In this document: positions 27,627 through 36,300 of the stretch, one piece after another
Layout of the letters: every line of letters begins with the position of its first letter
Position numbering within the stretch: the stretch's first letter is position 1
NCBI RefSeq assembly: GCF_003337355.1
Contig: NZ_QPJW01000003.1
Span: forward strand, 349,531-413,530
DNA length: 64,000 nt
Origin: Fontibacillus phaseoli
GTDB lineage: Bacteria > Bacillota > Bacilli > Paenibacillales > Paenibacillaceae
Direction: 5' to 3'
Made by a program: the position numbers and the translations under genes
The notes under the pieces: model-generated
Databases searched by the model: none
The model's input: only the letters and a program-made list of their open reading frames with translations
Told to the model about the DNA's origin: nothing

Positions 27627-28598
27627 TTATGCTGACGCCGGATTTGAATTGCTTTGTCTGGAGATAGCGAACAGCGCCGCCCAAATCAGAACGAATCCTA
27701 CAATCTGAGCCGGTGTAACCAATTGTTGAAAAGCGATCCAGTTCAGCAGCACGCCTACCATCGGGAAGCTGAGCTCGGCTAGCGTGGCTACGGACGCTTT
27801 CGTTGTAGTCAATCCTTTATAATAAACCAGAAGGCTGAGCAACCCCGGCAAAAGCGCCTGGCCGATCATATTCAGGGAAAAGGCCGTAAGTCCGGATGCG
27901 CTGGAAGGCAGATGCCAGGCTGCTCCTTCATTCCAGGTTACTGCGAGCAGCAACGGCAAAGCCAAAATGAATCGCAGCGAAGTCACGGTTTCATATTTCA
28001 TCTGCCCCACCATCAAACGGCCCATAACGGTGGACCCGCCCCATAATGCAGCGGCACCTAGCGATAACAAGCTTCCCACTTGAACGAAATCGTTCCAATG
28101 ACCGATCGGAATCTCAAAGCCGAAAGTCAGCAAATAAGTACCGACAAGCGCCAGAATGAACAACATCGAGAAGTGGCGCGGCAAGGATTCTTTCAACAAA
28201 AATCTCGCCAAAATAATGGCGAACAACGGCTGCAGTTTTTGCAGCAGCAATACCGCGTTGGCGTTTCCGTTCGCCAGCCCCATCGTAAACAGAATGGTGG
28301 CGATCGCCGAACCTCCCCAGGAAATAAAGAGCAGCGCCCCTACCTGCTTCCAGCCTATGCCCAGAAGCTCGCGGCGGTTTTTCCACAAAATCGGCGCCAC
28401 GCAGAGCGCGATGATCATATGCTCCACCAAAACGATTTGCGCCGAAGTGATCGATTTCAGCAAAATCAGACGAAACAGCGGATCAACGCCCCATAAAGCG
28501 GCCCCGAGGACGACCAGCCAGAAACCGCTCTTCGAACGGGTGCCCGGTACCGACAACGGCGGACTAACTTGAACTCTTACGCTTGATGCATTTTCCAT
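27627..28598 (-). CDS. EamA/DMT-family transporter under FMN riboswitch, probable riboflavin importer
   Basis: Membrane transporter of 323 residues with about ten helices in two EamA halves (opening FWLVVLGAALWGVDPLFRLIL; second half GAAALWGGSTVMGRLMVG). ATG 28598 is chosen because AAGGAG is correctly placed; the upstream extension overlaps the riboswitch terminator. An FMN riboswitch with a terminator hairpin precedes it. DMT transporters under FMN riboswitches (RibN, ImpX) import riboflavin in other bacteria, so this is most likely a flavin uptake system. It is not the usual Firmicute RibU. Family is sure, substrate is inferred from the riboswitch. Confidence 0.85.
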   Translation of the reverse strand: MENASSVRVQVSPPLSVPGTRSKSGFWLVVLGAALWGVDPLFRLILLKSITSAQIVLVEHMIIALCVAPILWKNRRELLGIGWKQVGALLFISWGGSAIATILFTMGLANGNANAVLLLQKLQPLFAIILARFLLKESLPRHFSMLFILALVGTYLLTFGFEIPIGHWNDFVQVGSLLSLGAAALWGGSTVMGRLMVGQMKYETVTSLRFILALPLLLAVTWNEGAAWHLPSSASGLTAFSLNMIGQALLPGLLSLLVYYKGLTTTKASVATLAELSFPMVGVLLNWIAFQQLVTPAQIVGFVLIWAALFAISRQSNSNPASA

Positions 28599-28630
28599 AT
28601 TCCTGACTCCTTCTTGAATATGGGGTCTAC

Positions 28631-28680
28631 GCAGAAAGCCCCCGCCATTGACGAACGTCAACATACACGGGGGCTGATCA
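28631..28680 (-). terminator. riboswitch expression-platform terminator
   Basis: Minus strand AGCCCCCG (28675-28668) / CGGGGGCT (28644-28637) with an inner TTGACG / CGTCAA hairpin, then TTCT. It lies between the FMN aptamer and the transporter ribosome site, the standard layout of an FMN-off switch. The U-run is short. Confidence 0.75.
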
Positions 28681-28727
28681 AATAAGCTTGCGGGGCGCAA
28701 AAATAGCTTGCCCGCATGCCTATCATT

Positions 28728-28872
28728 GATCTTCTCCCATCCGGACTTTACCGTCGGCCTTGGAATTTCACCAAATCAGTCGTTATTCTTACAGAATAAC
28801 GAGTCGCGGGCTAAAGCCATCTGGAGGATGACTATCACCGCCGGTCAGGAATTTCACCTTACCCCGAAGATC
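28728..28872 (-). promoter_or_regulatory. FMN riboswitch (RFN element)
   Basis: The minus strand shows the conserved RFN blocks in order: GATCTTCGGGG, GGTGAAATTCC, ACCGGCGGTGATAG, AGCCCGCGA, a variable hairpin (GTTATTCT / AGAATAAC), GGTGAAATTCC, GCCGACGGTAAAGTCCGGATGGGAGAAGATC. Both ends pair (GATCTTC / GAAGATC). Binding FMN should favour the downstream terminator and shut off the transporter gene. Confidence 0.96.
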
Positions 28873-29082
28873 CATATTCATTTAAATTTTTAATGTTATA
28901 TGGGTTGATTTCATAGTACTTCGCCTTAGCGCTTATTCTCTGTAACAATCATCACATGAAAACAACCTATGACTTATTTTATGAAAGTGAACCTCATTTG
29001 CAATCATTATACATTATAATATTATTTTTGTAACCTGCTAATTTTTTGATAGTGAGGTTAACAAGGGATTCCGTAAGGATCT

Positions 29083-29943
29083 TTATTCGAATGCCGGAAT
29101 GGCGATTTCGCTATACTTCGTCTCCAAAAACTGCTTCACTTCAGGGCCGGACAAACGTTCCGCCAATTTCTTAATCGGCTCGGAATCCTGGTTATCCGCA
29201 CGGGCCACCAGCGTAATCGCAAAAGCGGAATCCGTCGTTTCCGTCAGGAGCGCATCCTTCTTTGGCGTTAAGCCAAGCGGGCTGGCATAAGCAGGCGTCA
29301 TCAACACCAGGTCGGCGTCGTCCAACATCCGGGCCAGCATCAGCAGATCGACTTCCTCAAATTTGAATTTTTTCGCATTCTCCGTAATATCGGTCACCGT
29401 AGCGTTAATCCCGACCCCTTCCTTCAACTTGATGATTCCGGCCTTCTCCAGCATGACTAGCGAACGCCCGGTGTTCGACGGGTCATTGGCAATGGCTATC
29501 GTAGCTCCTTCGGGCAATTCCTCCATATTCTTATAACGTTTGGAATACGCGCCGTAAACCGCATGATAAACAGGCTGAACGGCCACTAGCTCGCTATTCT
29601 TGCTCTCGTTGTATTGATTCATATATGGTACGTGTTGAAAAAAGTTGGCGTCTACTTCCTTATTGGCCAGCGCATCATTCGGCTGAATATTGTCGGATAG
29701 CACGACCAGTTCCAGGCTGATGCCGTCTTCCTTAAGCAAAGGCTTAACCAGTTCCAACATTTCCGTCATCGGCGGAATCAGGGTAGCTACTTTCAAAGTA
29801 ACTTCCTTGTTCTCGGTTTCTTGAGCAGCAGGGGCATTCCCTTGTTGTTCTTGGGCATTATTGCTTTGGGTGTTTCCATTACTGCAACCGGCCACAACTA
29901 CCATAAGCAGGGCTAGCAGCCCCAGCATCCACTTTTTGTTCAT
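29083..29943 (-). CDS. metQ: methionine ABC transporter substrate-binding lipoprotein
   Basis: NlpA/MetQ-family lipoprotein of 286 residues. Signal peptide with lipobox VVAG|C, an Asn/Gln-rich linker, then the MetQ fold: DANFFQHVPYMNQY, GATIAIANDPSNTGRSLVMLEKAGIIKL and the Arg near LMLARMLDDADL. ATG 29943 is chosen because GGAAGG lies nine bases upstream. Last gene of metN-metI-metQ (45 bp after metI). Captures D/L-methionine outside the membrane for import. Confidence 0.93.
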   Translation of the reverse strand: MNKKWMLGLLALLMVVVAGCSNGNTQSNNAQEQQGNAPAAQETENKEVTLKVATLIPPMTEMLELVKPLLKEDGISLELVVLSDNIQPNDALANKEVDANFFQHVPYMNQYNESKNSELVAVQPVYHAVYGAYSKRYKNMEELPEGATIAIANDPSNTGRSLVMLEKAGIIKLKEGVGINATVTDITENAKKFKFEEVDLLMLARMLDDADLVLMTPAYASPLGLTPKKDALLTETTDSAFAITLVARADNQDSEPIKKLAERLSGPEVKQFLETKYSEIAIPAFE

Positions 29944-29988
29944 CTCCAACATCCTTCCAAGTTAAATTCGTTCTCTTTTTCTAAATCA

Positions 29989-30669
29989 CTATCTTTTGTC
30001 CAGCCATCTTGAGATCATACTCCCCGCAAATTGGACCAATTGCACCAGAATGATCATCAATATAATGACCGCCGCCATCAACTCGGTCTCAAACCGCTGG
30101 TAACCGTACCGGATGGCAAAATCGCCGACTCCGCCTCCGCCGACGACGCCCATAACCGTTGAATAGGAGATAAAACTGATGGTCGACGTCGTAAGTCCAA
30201 GCACCAGACCCGACCTGGCTTCCACAAACAGAAACTTACAGACGATGCCCAACTTGGAGGCGCCCATCGACTGGGCGGCTTCCACCACGCCGCGCGGCAC
30301 CTCGAACAGCGACTGCTCCACTTGCCTTGCATAAATCGCGATCGATACGATTCCGAGCGGCACTGAGGCAGCAACGGTACCGATTGCCGTCCCCACGAGG
30401 AAACGGGTAACGGGAATCATAAATACGACAAGCAGCAGAAACGGAAAGGACCGGACAACGTTCACGAAGCCGTTAAGGATGACGGACCAGGTCACATTCT
30501 CGCGAAGCTGCCCTTTAGCGGTGAGGAAGAGCATCGTCCCGAGCGGAAGGCCGAGCAATATCGCCGCCAAAACCGAAATGCCGACCATCAAAAAGGTTTC
30601 CCCGACCGCTTCGGCGATTTGGGTGCGATATTCCATGAACTTCTCCAGCATCAGTGAGAAATCAAACAT
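29989..30669 (-). CDS. metI: methionine ABC transporter permease
   Basis: Integral membrane permease of 226 residues with five helices and the EAA loop EAAQSMGASKLGIVCKFLF that docks the ATPase. The end GVVGGGGVGDFAIRYGYQRFE is characteristic of MetI. Overlaps the end of metN by 8 bases, so translation is coupled. Confidence 0.94.
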   Translation of the reverse strand: MFDFSLMLEKFMEYRTQIAEAVGETFLMVGISVLAAILLGLPLGTMLFLTAKGQLRENVTWSVILNGFVNVVRSFPFLLLVVFMIPVTRFLVGTAIGTVAASVPLGIVSIAIYARQVEQSLFEVPRGVVEAAQSMGASKLGIVCKFLFVEARSGLVLGLTTSTISFISYSTVMGVVGGGGVGDFAIRYGYQRFETELMAAVIILMIILVQLVQFAGSMISRWLDKR

Positions 30670-31423
30670 CTCGCATCCCTGCTTTCCCGAGCAATTGCTC
30701 CCGGTAGGACGGTCTCTGGGTAATATCGCTCTTTCCGGGCCGCACTTCCAGCTCGAAACCGTCCGTCAACCGCCCTTGTTCCACCACGGATACGGCGTGA
30801 CAGACCTCCTTTACGACATCCATTTCATGGGTGACGATCACGATGGTAACACCCAGCGTCTTATTGATATGCCTCAGGACATCCAAAATTTCCGCCGTCG
30901 TGCCGGGATCCAGCGAGGAGGTCGGTTCATCGCAGAGCAGCAAGGAAGGGCGGTGAGCAAGCGCACGGGCGATCGCTACCCGCTGTTTCTGTCCGCCGCT
31001 CAGCATCGCCGGATATTGGCGCGCCTTATCCGGCAACCCGACAAACTTCAAACATTCCTGTACCCGTTCTTTCCGCTGCTTTTTCCCAATCCCGGCAAGT
31101 TCCAGCGGAACCGATACATTTCCGCTCACCGTCCGGTTATTTAGCAAATGAAACTGCTGAAAAATCATCCCGATTGATCTTCGGGCCAATCGCAGCTCCT
31201 TCTCGGGCAAAGTGGTCAAATCCTTCCCGCCGACCATGACCTTTCCCTGATCGGGAAGCTCCAGCACATTCATCATGCGCAGCAGTGTTGATTTCCCCGC
31301 TCCGCTAGGGCCAATAATTCCGTGAATCGTCCCTTCGCGAACCGTGAGCGAAACCGATTGAACGGCTTCAAAGATCCCTTCTCCGGATTTATAACTTTTA
31401 CTGACCTCTTGAAGGGAAATCAT
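30662..31423 (-). CDS. metN: methionine ABC transporter ATP-binding protein
   Basis: ABC ATPase of 253 residues: Walker A GPSGAGKST, Q-loop MIFQQFHLL, signature LSGGQKQRVAIARAL, Walker B LLLCDEPTSSLD, switch His in IVTHEMDVV. It lacks most of the C-terminal regulatory NIL/ACT domain that usually ends MetN (usual length ~340), so it is a short form and methionine transinhibition may be absent. ATG 31423 is taken because GAGGTGAGG precedes it; a GTG three codons upstream is less well placed. First gene of metNIQ. No S-box or T-box leader was recognised upstream. Confidence 0.9.
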   Translation of the reverse strand: MISLQEVSKSYKSGEGIFEAVQSVSLTVREGTIHGIIGPSGAGKSTLLRMMNVLELPDQGKVMVGGKDLTTLPEKELRLARRSIGMIFQQFHLLNNRTVSGNVSVPLELAGIGKKQRKERVQECLKFVGLPDKARQYPAMLSGGQKQRVAIARALAHRPSLLLCDEPTSSLDPGTTAEILDVLRHINKTLGVTIVIVTHEMDVVKEVCHAVSVVEQGRLTDGFELEVRPGKSDITQRPSYREQLLGKAGMRDV

Positions 31424-31645
31424 GACCCTCACCTCACCCCACCCCGACGCCTGAAATAGTTGTATTATTAATTTTAAAATGCTGTTATATTGTTTAATTT
31501 CTTTTGATTATAGTTCATTATAGTTTCTGTGTCACTAATAATGAATTATTATTTCATGAATAGAATAAATTTTGAAACATTTAATATCTGTAATGCGTTT
31601 AAAGAATACTTAAAGATATCAACATCCAGGGAGGGGAATCACTAC

Positions 31646-32692
31646 ATGATCCAGATGAAAAAAAGCAAGCTCATTGCAGCTTTGGTCGTCTCCACAACAC
31701 TAGTCCTCAGTGCATGCGGAGATAATTCGGAAACAAAAAAAAACGACTCAAATACGGTGCAGGAAAACAACCCGCCCGCTCAAAACGATAATCCCGGCAA
31801 TTCGCCGAATAACGGTACCGGCGGAGAGGAATCGAAATCGGCGCAGGATCAGTTGGTCGCCGAATTCGACGCCTTGCTTCAAGAAGGGAACAAACTTCCG
31901 AAAGCTTTCGATTTTATCGAAAAGCATGCGGACAGCCTAAACCCTGAACGGGTTTCCCATCTGCTTTTGTCGGTGGAAGATGCCCAGATTGCGGCACTGG
32001 GAAGCCTCGCGGACCGTTTTTACGAAGGGAATACTCAGGAGCAGATTACCAAGATATTCGAAATCGGCGATTCTTTGGATGAATTGATCGGCAAGGCGAC
32101 CGACGAAAAACTTAAAGCTTTGCTTACGGAAACCAAGAACAGCGGTTACCAGCTCGATCCGACCGAAGGCATGTTCAATCCGGACCCCGATTACAGAGTA
32201 GCTGCAGCGTATGCCGCCAAAGCCACCGGAGATGTAACGAATTATATGCAATTGAAGGCAAAGGAATCCGCAGAGCGGTCGCTTCGCGACGCCGCCCTCG
32301 TCATCGGATGGGATGAGCTCCTGACCCGGGCGCTCGCCGCCGAAGACTTCACCAAGCAATACCCGGACTCCAAGCGAATCAAAGAGATCGAGTCCATGCT
32401 TACCAATTACACGACGACGATATTTTACGGAGCGAACAATACCCCGTTATTTAGTTACGACAACAAACAAATGGATCCGGATGCGCAAAAAGCCTATGAA
32501 TCGGCGCTTAAAGAAGCAGTTTCCGGAGCCGGCCCGTTACTGGACGATCTGAAGGCATTTATGGACGCAGCCGCAAAGAACAAATACAAGCTCACGGAAA
32601 TCTTATGGACGCAGCCGCAAAGAACAAATACAAGCTCACGGAAATCGCTGGAACAATTGCGCGGCGAACTGGTGCCGCTGAATTACGAGTAA
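31646..32692 (+). CDS. secreted lipoprotein of unknown function with a duplicated 3' segment
   Basis: Lipoprotein of 348 residues. ATG 31646 follows GGGAGGGG and gives a short signal peptide with lipobox LSA|C; the longer upstream reading frame has no ribosome site. After a polar Asn/Pro/Gly-rich linker the body is mostly helical (QDQLVAEFDALLQEGNKLPKAF..). No known domain recognised. A 44-bp tandem duplication near the end (32559-32646) shifts the frame so the last 30 or so residues differ from what a single copy would encode. Divergent from metN. Confidence 0.75.
   Translation: MIQMKKSKLIAALVVSTTLVLSACGDNSETKKNDSNTVQENNPPAQNDNPGNSPNNGTGGEESKSAQDQLVAEFDALLQEGNKLPKAFDFIEKHADSLNPERVSHLLLSVEDAQIAALGSLADRFYEGNTQEQITKIFEIGDSLDELIGKATDEKLKALLTETKNSGYQLDPTEGMFNPDPDYRVAAAYAAKATGDVTNYMQLKAKESAERSLRDAALVIGWDELLTRALAAEDFTKQYPDSKRIKEIESMLTNYTTTIFYGANNTPLFSYDNKQMDPDAQKAYESALKEAVSGAGPLLDDLKAFMDAAAKNKYKLTEILWTQPQRTNTSSRKSLEQLRGELVPLNYE
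32559..32646 (+). repeat. 44-bp perfect tandem duplication inside a coding region
   Basis: The block beginning TTATGGACGCAGCCGCAAAG occurs at 32559-32602 and again, apparently unchanged, at 32603-32646. Since 44 is not a multiple of three it changes the downstream frame. Identity of the two copies points to a recent event. Confidence 0.92.
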
Positions 32693-32930
32693 ACCAGGCC
32701 CAATGACCCGGTAAGAGATTGAAAAGATTTTTTGAAGGCAATGGAAGTAAAGGTCGAACCCTAATGAAGGTTGGTCACGGTCGGCGGTTGGTCTCAGCGG
32801 GGGCAATAGTGGATGGAGGTTGGTCACGGTCTGTGATCGTCACGTTCGTTAATCGGTCTCGGCAGAGAGATGATTTTGTCCGGAGGTTGATCTCCGCTGG
32901 GCGGCCGGACTCTTCCGCGGTTGACCTCGG
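32693..32930. other. intergenic stretch with short direct repeat
   Basis: No convincing gene. The phrase AGGTTGGTCACGGTC is repeated about 50 bp apart (near 32766 and 32816). Part of a 640-bp gap whose remainder is repeat locus A and an 18-bp array. Confidence 0.4.
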
Positions 32931-33118
32931 CTAACGGACACCACGGCCCTTAAAACGCCTAAATCACGGCATTTCAAATTCTAACGGACATGACGGCCCT
33001 TAAATACTGGTTGAACGCCTATTTTCGGGTCAATGGAGTGAGTTAAGGGCCTGTGTGTCCGTTAGATTTGCAAAGCAGCCATTTTCGATCCAATAGCGGC
33101 CCTGGTGTCCGTTAGAAT
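32931..33118. repeat. TAACGGACA-type interspersed repeat, locus A
   Basis: About 188 bp bounded by CTAACGGACACC and GGTGTCCGTTAG with a second inverted pair inside (TAACGGACATGACGGCCC / GGGCCTGTGTGTCCGTTA). The whole block is the reverse complement of locus D with estimated identity around 85%. No coding frame. Confidence 0.8.
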
Positions 33119-33136
33119 TGGGATGAGAGCGGAATG

Positions 33137-33205
33137 GAACTGCTGAAAGGCGTGGAAGTGCTGAAAGGCATGGAAGTGCCAAAAGGCAATGGAAGTGCGG
33201 AAAGG
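33137..33205. repeat. 18-bp direct-repeat array
   Basis: Three to four degenerate copies of a unit like CTGAAAGGCGTGGAAGTG in tandem. It lies between locus A and the terminator of the large SLH gene. Confidence 0.65.
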
Positions 33206-33259
33206 TACCGGAACAGGAGAGGGGCTGACATAAACAAGAGTTGGCCCAGCAGATGCTTA

Positions 33260-33298
33260 AGAAAAAGACAGCCGGAGCAAGTTGCCCTGGCTGTCTTT
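33260..33298 (-). terminator. terminator of the large SLH/GH87-like gene
   Basis: Minus strand AAAGACAGCC / GGCTGTCTTT 10-bp stem (33298-33289 and 33273-33264) followed by TTC; 38 bp past the stop. Confidence 0.85.
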
Positions 33299-33335
33299 CT
33301 TCATTTTGGCGACAGCGGATGGATTCCCCGTCCTG

Positions 33336-36300
33336 TCACGGATTCATAAACTGTCCCCGCACCAACAGGCGCGACAGAACGACTGCCGCTTCCGCGCGGC
33401 TGCTGATGCTTTGCGGTGCAAACCGGTCTTTCGATTGCCCCTGGATAATTCCGGCATCAAGCAAGGTTTGCACGTCTTCGCGTGCCCAATCCTGAAGCCG
33501 GGCGGCATTCCGGAAGCTGCCAAGCGTGGTGGCTGATGGCAAATCGCCATCCGCATCAAGCAGCTTCAGAGCCCGCCCCGCCATAACAGCCATCTCTTCG
33601 CGGCTGATCTCGGCGTTCGGGCGGAAAGTGCCGTCGGCATATCCTTGAATCAGGCCGGCTTCGGCGGCCGCGGAAGCGGCCTCTCGGAACCAGTCGCCCG
33701 AATTCACATCGCCGAACCGATCGCTGGCTTGACCGCTGCGCAGATCCAGCGCCCGCACCAGCATCGCCGCAAACTCGGCGCGCGTAAGAGATTGCCCCGG
33801 CCCGAAGCGGCCGTCAGGGAAGCCGTTTACGATCATCCGGGAAGCGAGTTTCTCGATATCCTTGCCTGCCCAATGACCGGCCAGGTCGGAGAACGTTCTT
33901 TCGTTCACCGCCACGGTAAATATTCCGTTCGCGTCGGTCTTGAACGTAACTGTAGTCGATCCGTCCGGATTGGCCTTAAACAAAGCCGGCACATAACGGA
34001 GCGTACCGGAAGAAGGATCGTAAAAGAGGCCGACCGCGGTTTGCGGATTCCAGGTTCCTTCCAGCGTAAGCAGACGTTCGACAGATCCCGGACCATACCG
34101 GGAGATCGGCGTTTCTTTTTCGCCTTCAATAACAGCAACCCTAAATTCAGCGGCATTTCCCTGCTGCTTGAGGCCTTGTTTGACTGCGGCTTGAGCCATG
34201 CCGGATTGCGCTTGCTCCGAATCCGCAAGCTTCGTCAAGCTGAACTTCACGATCGCCTGATTGGCATCACTGACCCCGGCTTGGTTCAATATACCTTCCA
34301 CATAACTTAACGGGAAGCGAACCTCCGCCGTCGCTGCGGTATCGACTACCGACAGAATGGCGTCCGAACGGGAAGAAGCTGCCGCAAGAAGAGCGCCCGC
34401 ATGGAGGCTTGCGTTTCCTTGATCGTCCGTTTTAATTTCGATCCGGCTTTGACCGGATGTAAGAGCCGCGTTCAATTGGTCGTCGAAGGAAGTAGTCCCG
34501 GTTGTTGAAGGCGTCGTAGCTGAACTGCCGCCCCCACTACCGCTGCCACTGCCATTGCCTCCGCCGCTGTTCCCCGGGTTTCCGGGATGCTCGGGACCGC
34601 CCGGATCAACGACCGGCTTCTTGGCGGATGCAAAGCCCTGGTTAATTTCCTTGAAGGCGAATCCTGCCGCAGGGTTGGACACCATCTTCATCCGGTCGCC
34701 GCGCACGATGACATTGTCGACCGTGGCGGAGCCTTTCAGGTTCGACGTTACGTCTACACCATGGGTGCCCGCCCTGTCGATGACCAGATTTTGCAGCAGC
34801 ACGTCGTTCATCGCAAAATCCCCATGCATGATCAAACCGGAATATGTGCTGTCCTTCGTTACATTGTCACGAACGACAACCTTTCCGTTCATATTGCTTT
34901 CCCCGGCAAACAGCCACAGCGCCCCCAGGCTGACGCCATAGCCGGTATCGTAGCTTCCGGTGCGGATCAGCGTATTGCGTTCCACCACCGTGGTTCCTTC
35001 GAACGGTTCCGCGTTGAACCGGGTTGATACCGCAATGCCCGCCCCGTTCGTTACCGTGTCTTTCACGAGATTATCCTGAATTTTATTGTCCTTGCCGCCG
35101 AATACCACGATATTGTCGGCCAGCCACGGCAAGGTTACCGTATTGAAGCGCGCCGTATTGTTTACGCTAGGCGTCCGCTCCGCACCGTTCACGTCGCCTA
35201 GCTTCGGATCGGTGAACGACCACATGGCAATGCCGTCGTCGCCCGGGTAACGGATATCGCTCTGCTCCATCATGCTGTTTCCGGTGCCCACCGCGAAATT
35301 GATGCCATCCGCCATCAGATTGCGGATGCGCAGTCCCATCATGTACAATCCGTTCGTGCGGGCGGTCTCTCCAGCCGTTTGAGTCAACCAAAGACCGGCC
35401 TTCGTATGCTCGATCCATACATGCTGGATGACCGAACCCGGACCGAACGCTCCATGGAACGCATTCGTGACGGCCTCGTCATCGCGGACGTTAATGCCGC
35501 CATCGATCAGCAGATCGTAGACTTCCACTTTACCTCCATGACCGAAAAATTTGGCTCCGTTCATAGTCGTATGCCACATTCCCGCGCCACGGATCACCGC
35601 CGATTCCAGATCCAGCAGTTCGTCGCCGAAATCGAACGTGCCTTCCGGGAACCAGACGCCTTTCCCCTGGTTCGCCGCAGCCGCCAGGGCGTCTTTAAAT
35701 GCCGCAGTATCGTCCATGCCGTCATTCGGAACCGCCCCGAAATCGGTTACGGACAAAAATCCTTCCGCAGGCATTCCATAAGCGTCTTCCACCTGTTCCA
35801 TTTCCACCAGATCGATGATATAGGATTCCGCCCGGTCACCGGCATCTTTTTGCAGCTTGATGACAGCGCCAGCCGGGACGTCACCGATCAGGGCATGTGT
35901 CTCGTCAAAGAAGCGGTGGCCGCTGCCCTGACGCGGATCGTTCGACCAAGGATAGCTGCCGTATTCCCAGGCATACTTGGAAGTGAGGTTCAAGGTTTGT
36001 TTAAATACCCCGTTCACGTACAAGGACAAGGTTTCATCCGCGCCTTGCCCGTCGGCGCTGTCCGGGATCGAATAACGGAGCACCAGAGAATTGGCCGGTT
36101 TGGCGAGCGAAAACTCGACGAAATCGCCGCTCTCATTCAGGCTCACCGCCCGGCGTCCCGAAGCTTCGGAAGCGATGCTCCGGAATTTGCGCGAAGGTCC
36201 GACGATACTTCCGTTACTCTCGCCATCCTCCGCTTCATAACTGACATACGGCACAGTCGCACCGCGATAGTTTTTGTTTATGCTGTTTTTCACGGTCATC

